From the NCBI GenBank assembly GCA_948474755.1, contig CAOLHI010001664.1, positions 124,001 through 188,000 on the forward strand: a stretch of 64,000 bases of DNA, given 5' to 3'. This DNA comes from Ctenosaura bakeri (taxonomy: Eukaryota > Chordata > Lepidosauria > Squamata > Iguanidae). Positions 52,229 through 61,881 of this stretch are shown piece after piece. The notes under the pieces were generated by a model that searched no databases, was not told the DNA's origin, and saw nothing but the letters and a program-made list of their open reading frames with translations. The position numbers and the translations under genes were made by a program. Numbering within the stretch: position 1 is the first letter of the stretch; every line of letters begins with the position of its first letter.

Positions 52229-52790
52229 CAGTGATCCTTCCACTTTTGCCAAGATTTGAGGGCTCAGAACCCTTGCAAAAGTGGAAAAACTGAAAATAAC
52301 TCCCACCTACCATGATCTCCCTACCATTTCCTTCTGGGGCTTCCCCCCTCAATCCCTAGCCTTTGTGGCAGGGCCAGAGGCAAGGAAATGGGAGGAGGAG
52401 AAGGAAGGCTCGCATGAGCCCTCCTCCCCCTCGCTTGCCTTTTACCTTGGTGCGGTTTGTAAGAGCCAGGACCAGAAGCAAGGGAATGCGGGGGGGGGAA
52501 TCTGGAGGGGAGAAGGAAGACTTATGCAAGCCTCCCTCCTCCATTCCCTTGCCTATTGCCACAGTGCTGGGGCCATAGGTAAGGGAAAGGAGGAGGACTC
52601 CAGAGGGGGAAGGAAGATGTGCTTATGTCCCTCCACCAGCCATTTCCTTGCCTTTTGTACAGATGCTTGCCTTCCTTTTCTGCACCCAGCAAAACACAAG
52701 AGAATGGGAGGGGGGAAATGGGGAACATGTGCACGCCTCACGAAAAGACAAACTCACAAGGTCAAACCCACAAATGTGGAGGGAGGACTG
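52229..52790 (+). mobile_element. Tigger-like MITE, copy 7, best-preserved, 562 bp
   Basis: It starts CAGTGATCCTTCCACTTTTG and ends GTGGAGGGAGGACTG, with TA on both outer sides (52227-52228 and 52791-52792). Four or so internal units pair CCYTTGCCTTTTG with CAAGGGAATGGG-type complements. The 170-codon open frame across it is low-complexity and not a gene. Confidence 0.75.
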
Positions 52791-52792
52791 TA

Positions 52793-53770
52793 ATGAAGTG
52801 ACTGCTGGAGTGAACTGCAGCTAGTCTGAGTGGATGGCTGGAAATGCACTGATCAACTCAGGAAAGTCATTTTGCAAACTCAGAAAAGAAACACTTGAAG
52901 TAGCTATATTATTTCAGAATCTCTTATGAAAACAATCAAATCCAGAAGGCTTTCTTTCTCAGTACTACAGATGGACCTTCTACTTTCACCTGAAACAAAG
53001 AAGAGAATTAAAGCATCTTCTAACAATATTGAAAATTATTGGTCTGATAGGTTTCCAACAGAAAATTTAAAAAGTGATTACAGAACTTCACAATCAGAAT
53101 GACTGGAATTTATATAGAGCTTCAAATTTAAGCCTATCCAAGCATACGTATCTTACTATGCTTAATTTCACTGCTTTAAATTTTAAGTGAAGTTTGTTTA
53201 TCAGATTTCTGTACTGCCATTCTGCATAACATTACACTTGGTTTATAAAACTAAACCACTCCACCAATATAGTAAGATTCCAGAGAGTCAAAACAGTCAT
53301 GGACGCTTGAGTCTACATTTAGAAAGAGTGCTCTCTCAAGTGGTGAGGGATGTTTAATCCTAAAAGCACATCATTCCTTTTAAATACACATCATGCATTT
53401 TCCATGCTTTATTTCACCTTATTATCTTGCAGTCCAGAATCTGTTTTTCACCATAGAGAAAAACAACAATGTCCACATTCCTATCCCCACTGCAGCATTT
53501 TCTTAGGATGTTTTGCAAGGTAGTTTTTGCCTCATACATTGAGGAAAATCCCTCTTCTAGCCTTTTTTCTTTGAAAAATAAAGCTTTCCTTCCTTGAGTG
53601 GGAAGGGCTATATTCTGAGTAATATAGTACATAGGGGCAGAAAGAGCAAGTGAATTGGAACTTCTGCAATGCTATAATAAACTAGAAGGCCAAGACTTCT
53701 TTACAGAGCCAGCTTGTAGGGTGTCTATCAGGTGTTTTCTACCGTACATTTCATTCCCAAACCCCTATTG
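52793..53770. other. Non-coding stretch with no recognised feature
   Basis: AT-rich, without a readable repeat or exon. Confidence 0.35.
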
Positions 53771-53960
53771 TTGCTTTGTGCCTTCAAGTCCTTTCTGAAG
53801 TTGATCATAAGGTGAACCTATCACAGGGTTTTCTGGAGCTGAGAATGTATGACATGCCCAAGGTCATCTGGTGGGTTTCTGTGGCTAAGCAAGGAGTCGA
53901 ACTCTAGTCTCCACAACTGTAGTCCAACACTCAAACCACTGCCCCGCACTTGCTGTCAAC
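53771..53960 (-). mobile_element. tRNA-derived squamate SINE, minus strand
   Basis: 'tgtgccttcaagtcctttct', then 'ggtgaacctatcacagggtt', 'cccaaggtcatctggtgggt' and 'gcaaggagtcgaactctagt' is the reversed form of a common squamate SINE. The last part contains a reversed pol III B box (near 53897), expected for a tRNA-like head. Confidence 0.6.
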
Positions 53961-54446
53961 AACAGGTTGGTTAAAAAATAAAAAGAAACCTCTCTGGGTA
54001 CTTTGTTGCATCTTGCCTGGGAATGGGGAGGATGGGTGAGGCAAGAAGTTTGGAAGAAGGTGGAGAGAATGTAAGTTTACGAAGCAGTTTCCCAAAGTCT
54101 GTATGCTTTTCCAGGCAGCTGTTAATGCAAAATTTCTCCGTACATCTAAAGCTGTCTTTAAGGCTATGTGTTTGTCTTTAAAAGGAGACGGGCACTATTG
54201 GTAGATTCCGAGTCTCCCTCCCTTACATTCAAGCCTCCACTGTCCAAGGGAAAATGTTTTATTTCTAGGGAATAAAGATTCCTGCATTTTGTCTGGTTTG
54301 TTGTAGACGAAGGAGCACACATAGGTAACTGATTCCCCTTTGCCACACTTTACGTAATAGACTATTCCATTGCAATATGATGCAGAAGATAAATCTACCT
54401 ACCACTTTTCCTTGTTTTCTTTCCATGGTATGCAGTTATGTCACTT

Positions 54447-54509
54447 TGACACTATGTTGGCTCTACTCTATGAAATCCTGGGATCCATAGTTTTGTGAAT
54501 ATTTAGAAT
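54447..54509. repeat. hAT-type MITE, left half, split by an LTR-like insertion
   Basis: 'tctactctatgaaatcctgg', then 'gatccatagttttgtgaata' stops at 54509; the complementary half 'actacaaatcccaggattct' resumes after about 55320. Confidence 0.5.
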
Positions 54510-55319
54510 TGCCGCCCAACTCCCGAAATGAAGAGACCACACACAGGGCTTGGGTTGAACTAGGGCAATTTATTAATGTATGCCTAATTAACACAAAGCT
54601 GGAAGTGAACTTGACCTTGAACTTGAATTTACCTTGACCATGAACTTGAACTTGAATTTATGACCTGAGAAGGGAGGGTCAACAACATGGGTAGGGCTAA
54701 GGCAAGGGTCAGCTCCAGACCTCTTCCATAGCCCTCATAGAGTGAGGTACCGGGCCCCAAAGCCAACCCATGAGGCTGAATTAAGACTTTGGCCAGCTCT
54801 TTTCTGGAAGGCGAGCCCACAAACCGCAACCCCCCCGGCTCATGCCTAGTAGGGGCAAGTCCCGGGCCTGCCTCAAGGACAGCATTTATCCTATACCAAA
54901 GGGTGCCATAGGTACTCACCAAAACCCTTAGACCCCCCCTACCGGCCACGGATAAAGACAAGTGAGGCTGTGAAGACCTATTTAATACCTAGTTAAGACA
55001 CCACCTTGTAAAGCCAATTGCCCAATCCCTTGGTGCAGTGTAGGGTAGGCAAAAAAAACCCCCTAAGGGAGAAAAAAATTCCTACCTGGCCCCGAAGCAA
55101 CCAGCAATCTTACACTGAAACCATAGGGTGCGAGGGTGGGTCGCCAGCAAACAAAGAAGCCAGAAGGAGGGGCGGCGCAGCCCTAAAAGGTGTCTGCCAA
55201 CCCCGCCCCTCCCCATTCTACCGTGCAACCCTTGTTGCACAGTATTGTGTAGTCTCTTCTTCAGGGGAGGGCAGCAAAGGTGTCTCCCCCCACCACTTGT
55301 GGTCACACGGGCGGTGTCA
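54510..55319 (-). mobile_element. Probable solo LTR, about 810 bp, minus orientation
   Basis: Read on the minus strand it starts TGACACCGCCC and ends GGGCGGCA, a TG...CA pair with imperfect inverted ends. A minus-strand AATAAA (about 54572) lies about 60 bases before its 3' end. It sits within a MITE whose halves lie on both sides. Flanks GAAT and GACT are only a possible target duplication. Inside, 'aacttgaccttgaacttgaa' repeats imperfectly (54606-54665). No coding capacity. Confidence 0.5.
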
Positions 55320-55390
55320 GACTAATTCTCTACCAGAGAACAAACAACTACAAATCCCAGGATTCTGTGGGATACAAGCATAGCAATTAC
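55320..55390. repeat. hAT-type MITE, right half
   Basis: 'attctctaccagagaacaaa', then 'actacaaatcccaggattct' is the inverse partner of the half ending at 54509. Confidence 0.5.
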
Positions 55391-56547
55391 AGTGATAACT
55401 GAGTGATATAATTGTGTAGTGTTGAAAGAGGTAATAACTTTGATAAGAGAGATGCAGTGTTAACTGGTGAAGGAATTAATACCATGCACCTTACTTTTTT
55501 CTTCCCTCTGAGCTAAGACCAGCAGGTTCTTTATCTTCTGAATTGCTGCCCTTTATTTCCCTTCCCCACCAGTAACCATCAGCAGCCCATTCTAGGGACT
55601 GACAGAGTTTTCCAACCCTTATAGCACCAACTGTGAGTTTTACACCTGGGAAATCCCACAAATACCACCAACGGCAAAGATTCCTCCCAGACAATCCTAC
55701 TACTGTAACCAAATATGGGTATAATACAAGTACCAAGAATGAATGCTTTCCTTGATTACCTCTGTGACACGAACTTTAGGGACCATCTAAATGCCACCAA
55801 GGTACCTATGAAGATTTATATAGCTCCTATCCTCAGTGGATACAATTCCTCTATATTCAATGCTGTTGTCACTGACACCTTCACCAAATCCAAGCTCTTA
55901 GCGTTTCCAAGGCCAAAAGGGTATAAAAACAAAAACAAGTCTTTATTTACAGAAGTTAAATGTAACACAGCAGAATATTTATTAGAATTAAAACACCACT
56001 CTCTCTTCTTCCTCTTGAGCTAACTCAGACACTTACTAATCACTCAACTCATACTCCTTTCTCTCAATCCAATTCTAGTCTAACTCAACCCCTTTTCAGA
56101 CTGCTCTCTTCTCAAACTCTAGGCTAACTCCTAACTTGAACTGTCATTCACCAGCCTCATCAGCCTTATACAAATCTCAAATTTTCCACCAATCGGAATT
56201 CACTCCAACATCTCATTCTCCTCTCTCTTAACAGCTACTTACCTTGTACTCTAATATACACAGGATAAACCAGACAACATTTTCAAATACAAACCCATGA
56301 CATCATAGACACAGAACTGTGTGGTGGAGCATGATGCTCCTGCTTGATCTCAAAAAGGATTTGAAATTACTACTTAGTATCTCTCTTTTTTTACTTAATT
56401 GTACTCATCCAATCTGAACAAGAAACTGGAGAGAAGAGTCCTTAGGTGGTCAGGCATTTATAGGTTGCTTTCTTGTTTTAAAGAAAAAAGATACCACACA
56501 AAATTGCAATAATAATCATCAAGGCAACACTATTACAAAAATGTTAC
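55391..56547. other. Non-coding stretch, possibly repeat-derived
   Basis: A region at 55915-55990 has 'gggtataaaaacaaaaacaa' and 'gtctttatttacagaagtta', reminiscent of an LTR in either direction, but no ends are visible. I cannot name it. The 102-codon frame at 55715-56023 has no domain signal. Confidence 0.3.
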
Positions 56548-56550
56548 TAA

Positions 56551-56966
56551 GGCCCTTTTCACACGGCATTTCCGAAGTGAAAGGGCCCCTTCAGCGTCAT
56601 GTAAACGTGAGGAGCAGTCCACACGATGCACTCACATTTGTGTGACGCTCAAAGGCCTAACGTGGACCACGCACACATTTTTTCATTTTCGGCTTAAAGT
56701 CGAAAATGCTGCACGGTCACACATTGCTCTGGGGCCCAGTGCGCACTTACCTGGCGTACGGAGCCTCGGGAGCCAAGCTGGTCACGCTTCCTGTGCAGGC
56801 TGCACTGCGAAAAGAAGAGGCAGGGCGCTCACGCGACCAGGAAGCAGCTGTGGAACTGAAGCAGCTGCAGAGTCGAAGCAGCAAGGACGCAAGAGCCTTC
56901 CTCCCCAGGCTTCTCGCGCTAGCCCTGCACCCCAGCTCTGCGAAAGGGTAAGGTGTGAAAAGGGCC
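56551..56966. mobile_element. PIF/Harbinger-like MITE, 416 bp, with TAA target duplication
   Basis: Terminal inverted repeats are GGCCCTTTTCACAC (56551-56564) and its perfect complement at 56953-56966, flanked by TAA on both sides (56548-56550 and 56967-56969). A 3-bp TAA/TTA duplication is typical of PIF/Harbinger. The interior is GC-rich with no transposase frame; the 124-codon open frame is a by-product. Confidence 0.75.
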
Positions 56967-56974
56967 TAAGACAC

Positions 56975-57240
56975 GGAACAGTGGATTCAGACTTCAGGAA
57001 AGAAGATACCAGCTAAACCTTAGGAAGAACTTCCTGATGGTAAGACCTGTTTGGCAGTGGAAGATGCTACCTTGAAGTGCGGTGGAGTTTCCTCTTTCGG
57101 AGGTTTTTAAATAGAGGCTGAATGGCCATCTACCAGGAATACTTTGATGGTATCTTCTTGCATGGCAGGGGGTTGGACTCGGTGGCCCTTGTGTACTTTT
57201 CCGACTCTGTGATTGTATGATGCTATGAAATACTTAAAAC
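56975..57240 (+). mobile_element. CR1 3'-end fragment
   Basis: 'aagaacttcctgatggtaag', then 'catggcagggggttggactc' and a degraded octamer end (ctgtgattgtatgatgctat) match the last 250 bases of the CR1 copies at 6392 and 12970. Confidence 0.8.
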
Positions 57241-58416
57241 AGCAAAATAAAATAGCCTCTGTTTTCATATAACCCAGGACTTGAAAGATTTAAAACTTCT
57301 TACTGACTAAATCCAGACAAAATTCACCTGAGAGATTCTCTGGCTGCAGCTGGTCTTCTGGCTCCCTCATTCTCTACAATCTGATTCCTGTGAATCACAT
57401 CAAACAGTGCAGAGCTGCTGCCTGCAGCCCACATATGCAAAAACATCACAGTAGGAATTGGCCCAAATAAGGTGGTTATCATAAAACCCTCCCCCAAATC
57501 CCTGTTTTCTTGTTCTACTTGTGTCTATTGCAGATAAAAACAGAAGAGAATTAGTTCATGGTGGGTGGTGGTGTAGAGGCCATGAGTAAAGGGGCCTATG
57601 ATCTTTACTGCATTTAGAACAAAAGCTAGTACAGTTCAAGAGGCAGTATAGTGATATAAAATAAAATACAGGTACAAATCCACTCCTCAGTTCCAACTAA
57701 ATTATAACCATTAAATCAATGCAAACCTGGTGAATCAACTTACTGAATGAAGTTCCATTCATTCAGTGGGTGTACTCTGGTTGGAATTAACCATTGGATT
57801 TAAATTGTTTCAGAACCCTTTCTCAACTGTAATAAACTATCCACACAACATCACAGAAAAAATATGATAAATTCATCTGTTATCTGATGAAGAAAACAAC
57901 TTCATCTTCTATGTGTGTATATATCCAGTTTCATGCCTTCCTTTCCTGATCCATCAGGACTGAGTAGGGAGTTCTGAACAAAGGTTGTTGGACTGCGAAT
58001 CCCAGCTGCCTTGGTTGCATAGCCAATGAAGAACGTTGGGGATTACTTCTGGAGTGCCACATAATTTGCACCCCGACTCTGAAAAGAAACAAAAGGCATG
58101 GCAGGGGGAGAAGATATCTCCTTCCTTCTATGATAAACCACTTAAAGAAAAGCTGTGACTGTGGTTTAGTAAAAGCTTACGGGAAGAAATAAATAGTTTG
58201 AACCTGATCATATAATTTGTATTTTTTTTTATCTTTCATGGGGATATTATTCTGTAACTGCTCTTAATAATACACTTTTGCTTGCAAGTTTCCTGCTTAA
58301 CTTTTAAAGAACACAGCTTGCTTTGATTGAGAAGATCTCATCTGATGACATTTAAGAAATGGTGAAAACTGCAAGGATAACAGCCAATCTTTGCCTTTTA
58401 AGCAGATAAATTGTGT
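57241..58416. other. Non-coding stretch with no recognised feature
   Basis: No supported gene. 'gttggactgcgaatcccagc' near 57985 is a typical reptile repeat phrase, but I see no element limits. Confidence 0.35.
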
Positions 58417-58432
58417 GAATGAATGTCAGATT

Positions 58433-59083
58433 TATCAAGAAAATGGAAAATTCAAGGAGATTTTCAAATAGAGGATTGATATAAAGAAGTGTAGAAAATC
58501 ATGATTAATGACAAGTTAACATGTGGAATTAAGGTCAAAAATAATGAAAGAGAGTGATTTTGATGCAATATGGAAGATATTTGTGGAAAAGGTGTTAGTA
58601 AAAGAGGAAGGTGTTACACCTCCACAAGAAGAGTTACAATTTTGGAAGGTGGAATAATTTGAGGTATAATAAACTCTGGGGATAGGGGACACTTAGTAAT
58701 AGTAATAGGTTAAATTTAGGGTAGAATATGTGTATATATATATATAGAGAGAGAGGGAGAGAGAGAGAATGAGAATATTGGTAGGTAGGGTAGTAAGAGT
58801 AATTAGGAAAGGATAATTAAGGTTTAGGAAAGAAATAAGAATGAAATTACTAACAGTATACTTTGAAAATGTTAATTATGGGAAAATTATATATAATCAG
58901 TATGATTTATAATACATTGTATAAGCAATATTATGTAAATAGAATTTGGAGAAAAATAGAAATGTAAACTTTTTTTCGATCTTTCCCTTTACTTATATGT
59001 TTGTCACATTATGTATTTTTTCCTTTTTTTCTTACAATAAAATGTATATGTGTGTGTGTGTATAAATAAAAATATAAATAAAA
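58433..59083 (+). mobile_element. Short 5'-truncated L1 with 16-bp target-site duplication
   Basis: The 16-mer GAATGAATGTCAGATT occurs at 58417-58432 and again at 59084-59099. Between them, about 58555-58660 reads DFDAIWKIFVEKVLVK, then TPPQEELQFWKVE, the C-terminus of L1 ORF2. An AT-rich 3' UTR, (TA)n/(GA)n (about 58730-58765) and (TG)n (59049-59061) runs and an A-rich end follow. Confidence 0.75.
58731..58768. repeat. Compound microsatellite (TA)n(GA)n
   Basis: About seven TA/TATA units are followed by about twelve GA/GGGA units inside the L1 3' UTR. Confidence 0.85.
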
Positions 59084-59429
59084 GAATGAATGTCAGATTC
59101 TTCTTCGTGGTCTCTGTGCCTTCATACACTAGGAGCTTTAGCGCCTGCGCGGTAGCGTTCGGAAACTTCTAGAGCTTGTTCGCTTGGCGGGAACCACTCC
59201 CCCACGCCGGTACTGCGCATGCTCCTCCCGCCGAGCAACGGTCTCTCCTCAGTTCTTTCTCGTCCGCCGTCGCGTACGGAAGGTTCTTTGGTTTGTTCCT
59301 CTCACTTTTGTGCTTGGCTTGCTGTTTTCACGGTTTTACGGATTTTTGGACTGTCTCTGACCTCTCTTTCGGACTCCCCCTTCGGCTTTTGGTCTTTTCG
59401 GATTTTCGCAGTTTGGCGTTCTTCGTCTT

Positions 59430-61880
59430 ATGTCCGCGCTCTTCAAGAAGTGCGTGTCCTGCGGCCGCAAAGTTGCCCTCAACGACGGCCACAAGGAGTG
59501 TCTCTTCTGTTTGGGTGAGTCCCACAACATTCGGACTTGCCCAATTTGCCGGGATTTTACTCCCCAAACTCTCCGCAACCGGTCCGCGAGACTTAAGTCT
59601 TATTGTTGGGAACAGTCTCTGCGGGCGATAGACGAGACCTCCACTTCCAAGATGGCCGACAAGAAGACGACCACGCCATCGACGGTATCGGCGGCTGCCG
59701 TTCTGTCCACCTCGTCGGTATCGGGCTCGGTACCGGCGAAACGCCGATCTCGGCGTTACCGAGGATCCCGAAGCTGTCGGCGGCTGCCAAGTCGGCAAAA
59801 GGATCCTCGACGGCGAGGAAGGCTGAGGCTCCCCTGACGGAGACGCCTGCTAAAAAGCGCCCTGCTCCGGACGGAGGCAAGGGCAAGGAGAAGGAGAAGA
59901 AGAAGAAGAAGAAGGAGAAGAAGCGCTCCCCGGCTGGGGACGTTCAACCTCCTACTCCTCCTCCTACTCAGCAGCCTTCCAAAGGGCGAGGCGAGTCCAT
60001 CGATCTCTCGGATGATGAGATCGAGGACGTTCCCCAACAGCGCCCGGACTCGCCTGTGGCAGACCCTCCAACCCTGGTGGAGGAGCGCCACCGCCCTCCT
60101 AGCCGTCGCAGGTCGGCCGACCTGCAGCAGAGAGAGCCCTCTGCTTCTCCGGAGCGGCGTTCGACCTCCTTCCGGTCCCGGTCCCGCTCTTCCGAGCGTC
60201 CGGTGGCCTCGCCGCCTCCTAGGGAGACAAGAGAGGAACAACCTCGCTCGTCTGCCTCCAGATACACCTCGGCGTCCTACGTGGCCAGGTACGCGAGGGA
60301 ATCTGAATGGAGAGAGCGCCCGGCCTCTTATCGGTCACATTCGCCATCGTACCGGGATCGGTACCATCGTGGCCCGAGTCGCTGGGAGACCTTCCGGAGG
60401 TCCCGGTCACCTCGTCGACAGCGCGAATCGCGCTCGCCTAGAGGGGACGAGGCTCGGTACCGTCGACGCCGAAGTCAATCTCCGTCGGACCGCCGCTCCT
60501 TCAGCCGCTCTCCCTCTCCTCGATATCATAGGGCGAGGGAGCCTTCACCTCGGTATCGGGCGATATCGCCACCTCCTAGGGTCACGGCAACGGCGACGCG
60601 CCCTACGGAGTCGGTGGTGACTGAGCGGGCTACGACGACGTCAGCCTGCCAGACTACCCGTCACCACTAAGAAGGTGAAGTCAGTAGTCAGCCAGCCCAA
60701 GCGGGACGCTGCTACTACCACCGCCCCGGCTGCAGAGAAGCCTAGGAAGGCAACACCTGTGGCGACTACGAAGGAGTCGGCAAGCGAGCGGCGAGAGGAC
60801 TCACCGACCTCAGAGTCGTACGACTCGAGTGCGGAATCAGAGGTGTCTGAGGCGGCCTCCCAGGAGTCTCCTCCGCTGGGATTCGGGGACCCGATCCCAG
60901 ATTCTGCTCCAGAGGACGTCCACCAGTTCTCTGCGATGCTGCTCCGCATGGCTACCACCCTCGGCCTGAAGATCGCCGATGCGGAGCCGGAGGACGACGA
61001 TCCAGTCTTCTCCGTCTTTGAAGGGAAGCAACCTGCCACGGCCCCGCTGCCTCTCCTGCCCCGGGTATCCAGACTGGTGAAGGCCGCCTGGGATAGGCCG
61101 GCCTCGGCTCAGCCGATACCGCAGCGGTTGGAACACCTCTACAGGGTGCAGAAGGATAACGCCGGTTATCTCTTTAATCACCCTGCACCGAACTCTGTGG
61201 TGGTCGAGTCGGCACAGACGAAAGGCTCCGGCAGGCAACACACCACCCCGCCGGACAAAGAGGGCAGGAAGTTGGACGTCTATGCAAGAAGGTTCTATTC
61301 CGCCGCCTCCTTGCAGATCAGGCTGTCCAACACTCAGGCTTGCCTCGCGGCATACCTGAAAAAGGTGCTCGATCGCCTGCAACCGGCGATGGAGGCGGTA
61401 CCGGAGGACATTCGCCAAGCCTCCTCCGTGATCTTCAACGAGGCCATCTCCATCGCTCGGCAGCAGATGGCCTCCTCCAGGCACGCAGTGGAGATTGCCT
61501 CCCGGGTCATGGCGGGATCCGTCGGCCTGCGCCGCCATGCTTGGCTGCGACCGGCCGACATCCAGGAGGACACCAGAAGGAGGATTGAAGATCTCCCCTT
61601 CGACGGTGAGGGCCTATTCAATTCGTCCACAGACGAAGCTTTGGACAATCTAGTTAAGGCGAGGCTGACCGCCAAGAAGATCGGGCTACAGCCGGCCACG
61701 CAAGCCCGCAGGACCTCCATCTTCCGCCCATCCTGGCGACGATCTTCTACCTCGTCGTTCCAGCGTTCGGCCCAGTCTGGACAGTCGAGAACGTCCTCCG
61801 GCTCATCGGCCAGACGCACGATTAGGCGACGCCCGGCTTCGTCCAAGAAGTCCTCCTCCGAGACAAAGTCTCGGTTTTGA
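59430..61880 (+). pseudogene. DIRS gag-like gene, two frameshifts
   Basis: The frame starts at the ATG at 59430 (MSALFKKCVSCG) with zinc-type cysteine pairs CVSC, CLFC and CPIC within the first 55 residues. At about 59738-59742 one A is missing compared with the left copy, shifting the reading to the frame that carries a Lys-rich run, an acidic patch and a long Arg/Ser region (about 60130-60560) and stops at 60670. A second shift near 60640 moves it to the frame that runs to the TGA at 61880. That last part is acidic, then helical, with a basic RS-rich end. Since the left copy is intact across the first shift, it is a lesion, not programmed frameshifting. The second shift has no comparison in the window. 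Confidence 0.75.
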
Positions 61881-61881
61881 C

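Noticed and set aside
52281..52793. 170-codon open frame
   Set aside because: It lies entirely within a Tigger-like MITE and reflects hairpin units; similar frames occur on both strands.
56642..57016. 124-codon open frame
   Set aside because: It crosses the border of a Harbinger-like MITE into CR1 and so cannot be one gene.
59756..60241. 161-codon minus-strand frame (Leu/Arg-rich) in DIRS gag
   Set aside because: It is the antisense shadow of the Lys/Arg/Ser-rich gag coding sequence; the same frame appears on the plus strand in the inverted copy at 83-655.
59738..60645. Programmed frameshifting in DIRS gag
   Set aside because: The left copy reads straight through the first shift with one more A, so a lesion is the simpler explanation; the second shift has no evidence either way.
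60837..61538. 233-codon minus-strand frame in DIRS
   Set aside because: Antisense shadow of the gag C-terminal part; no domain of its own.
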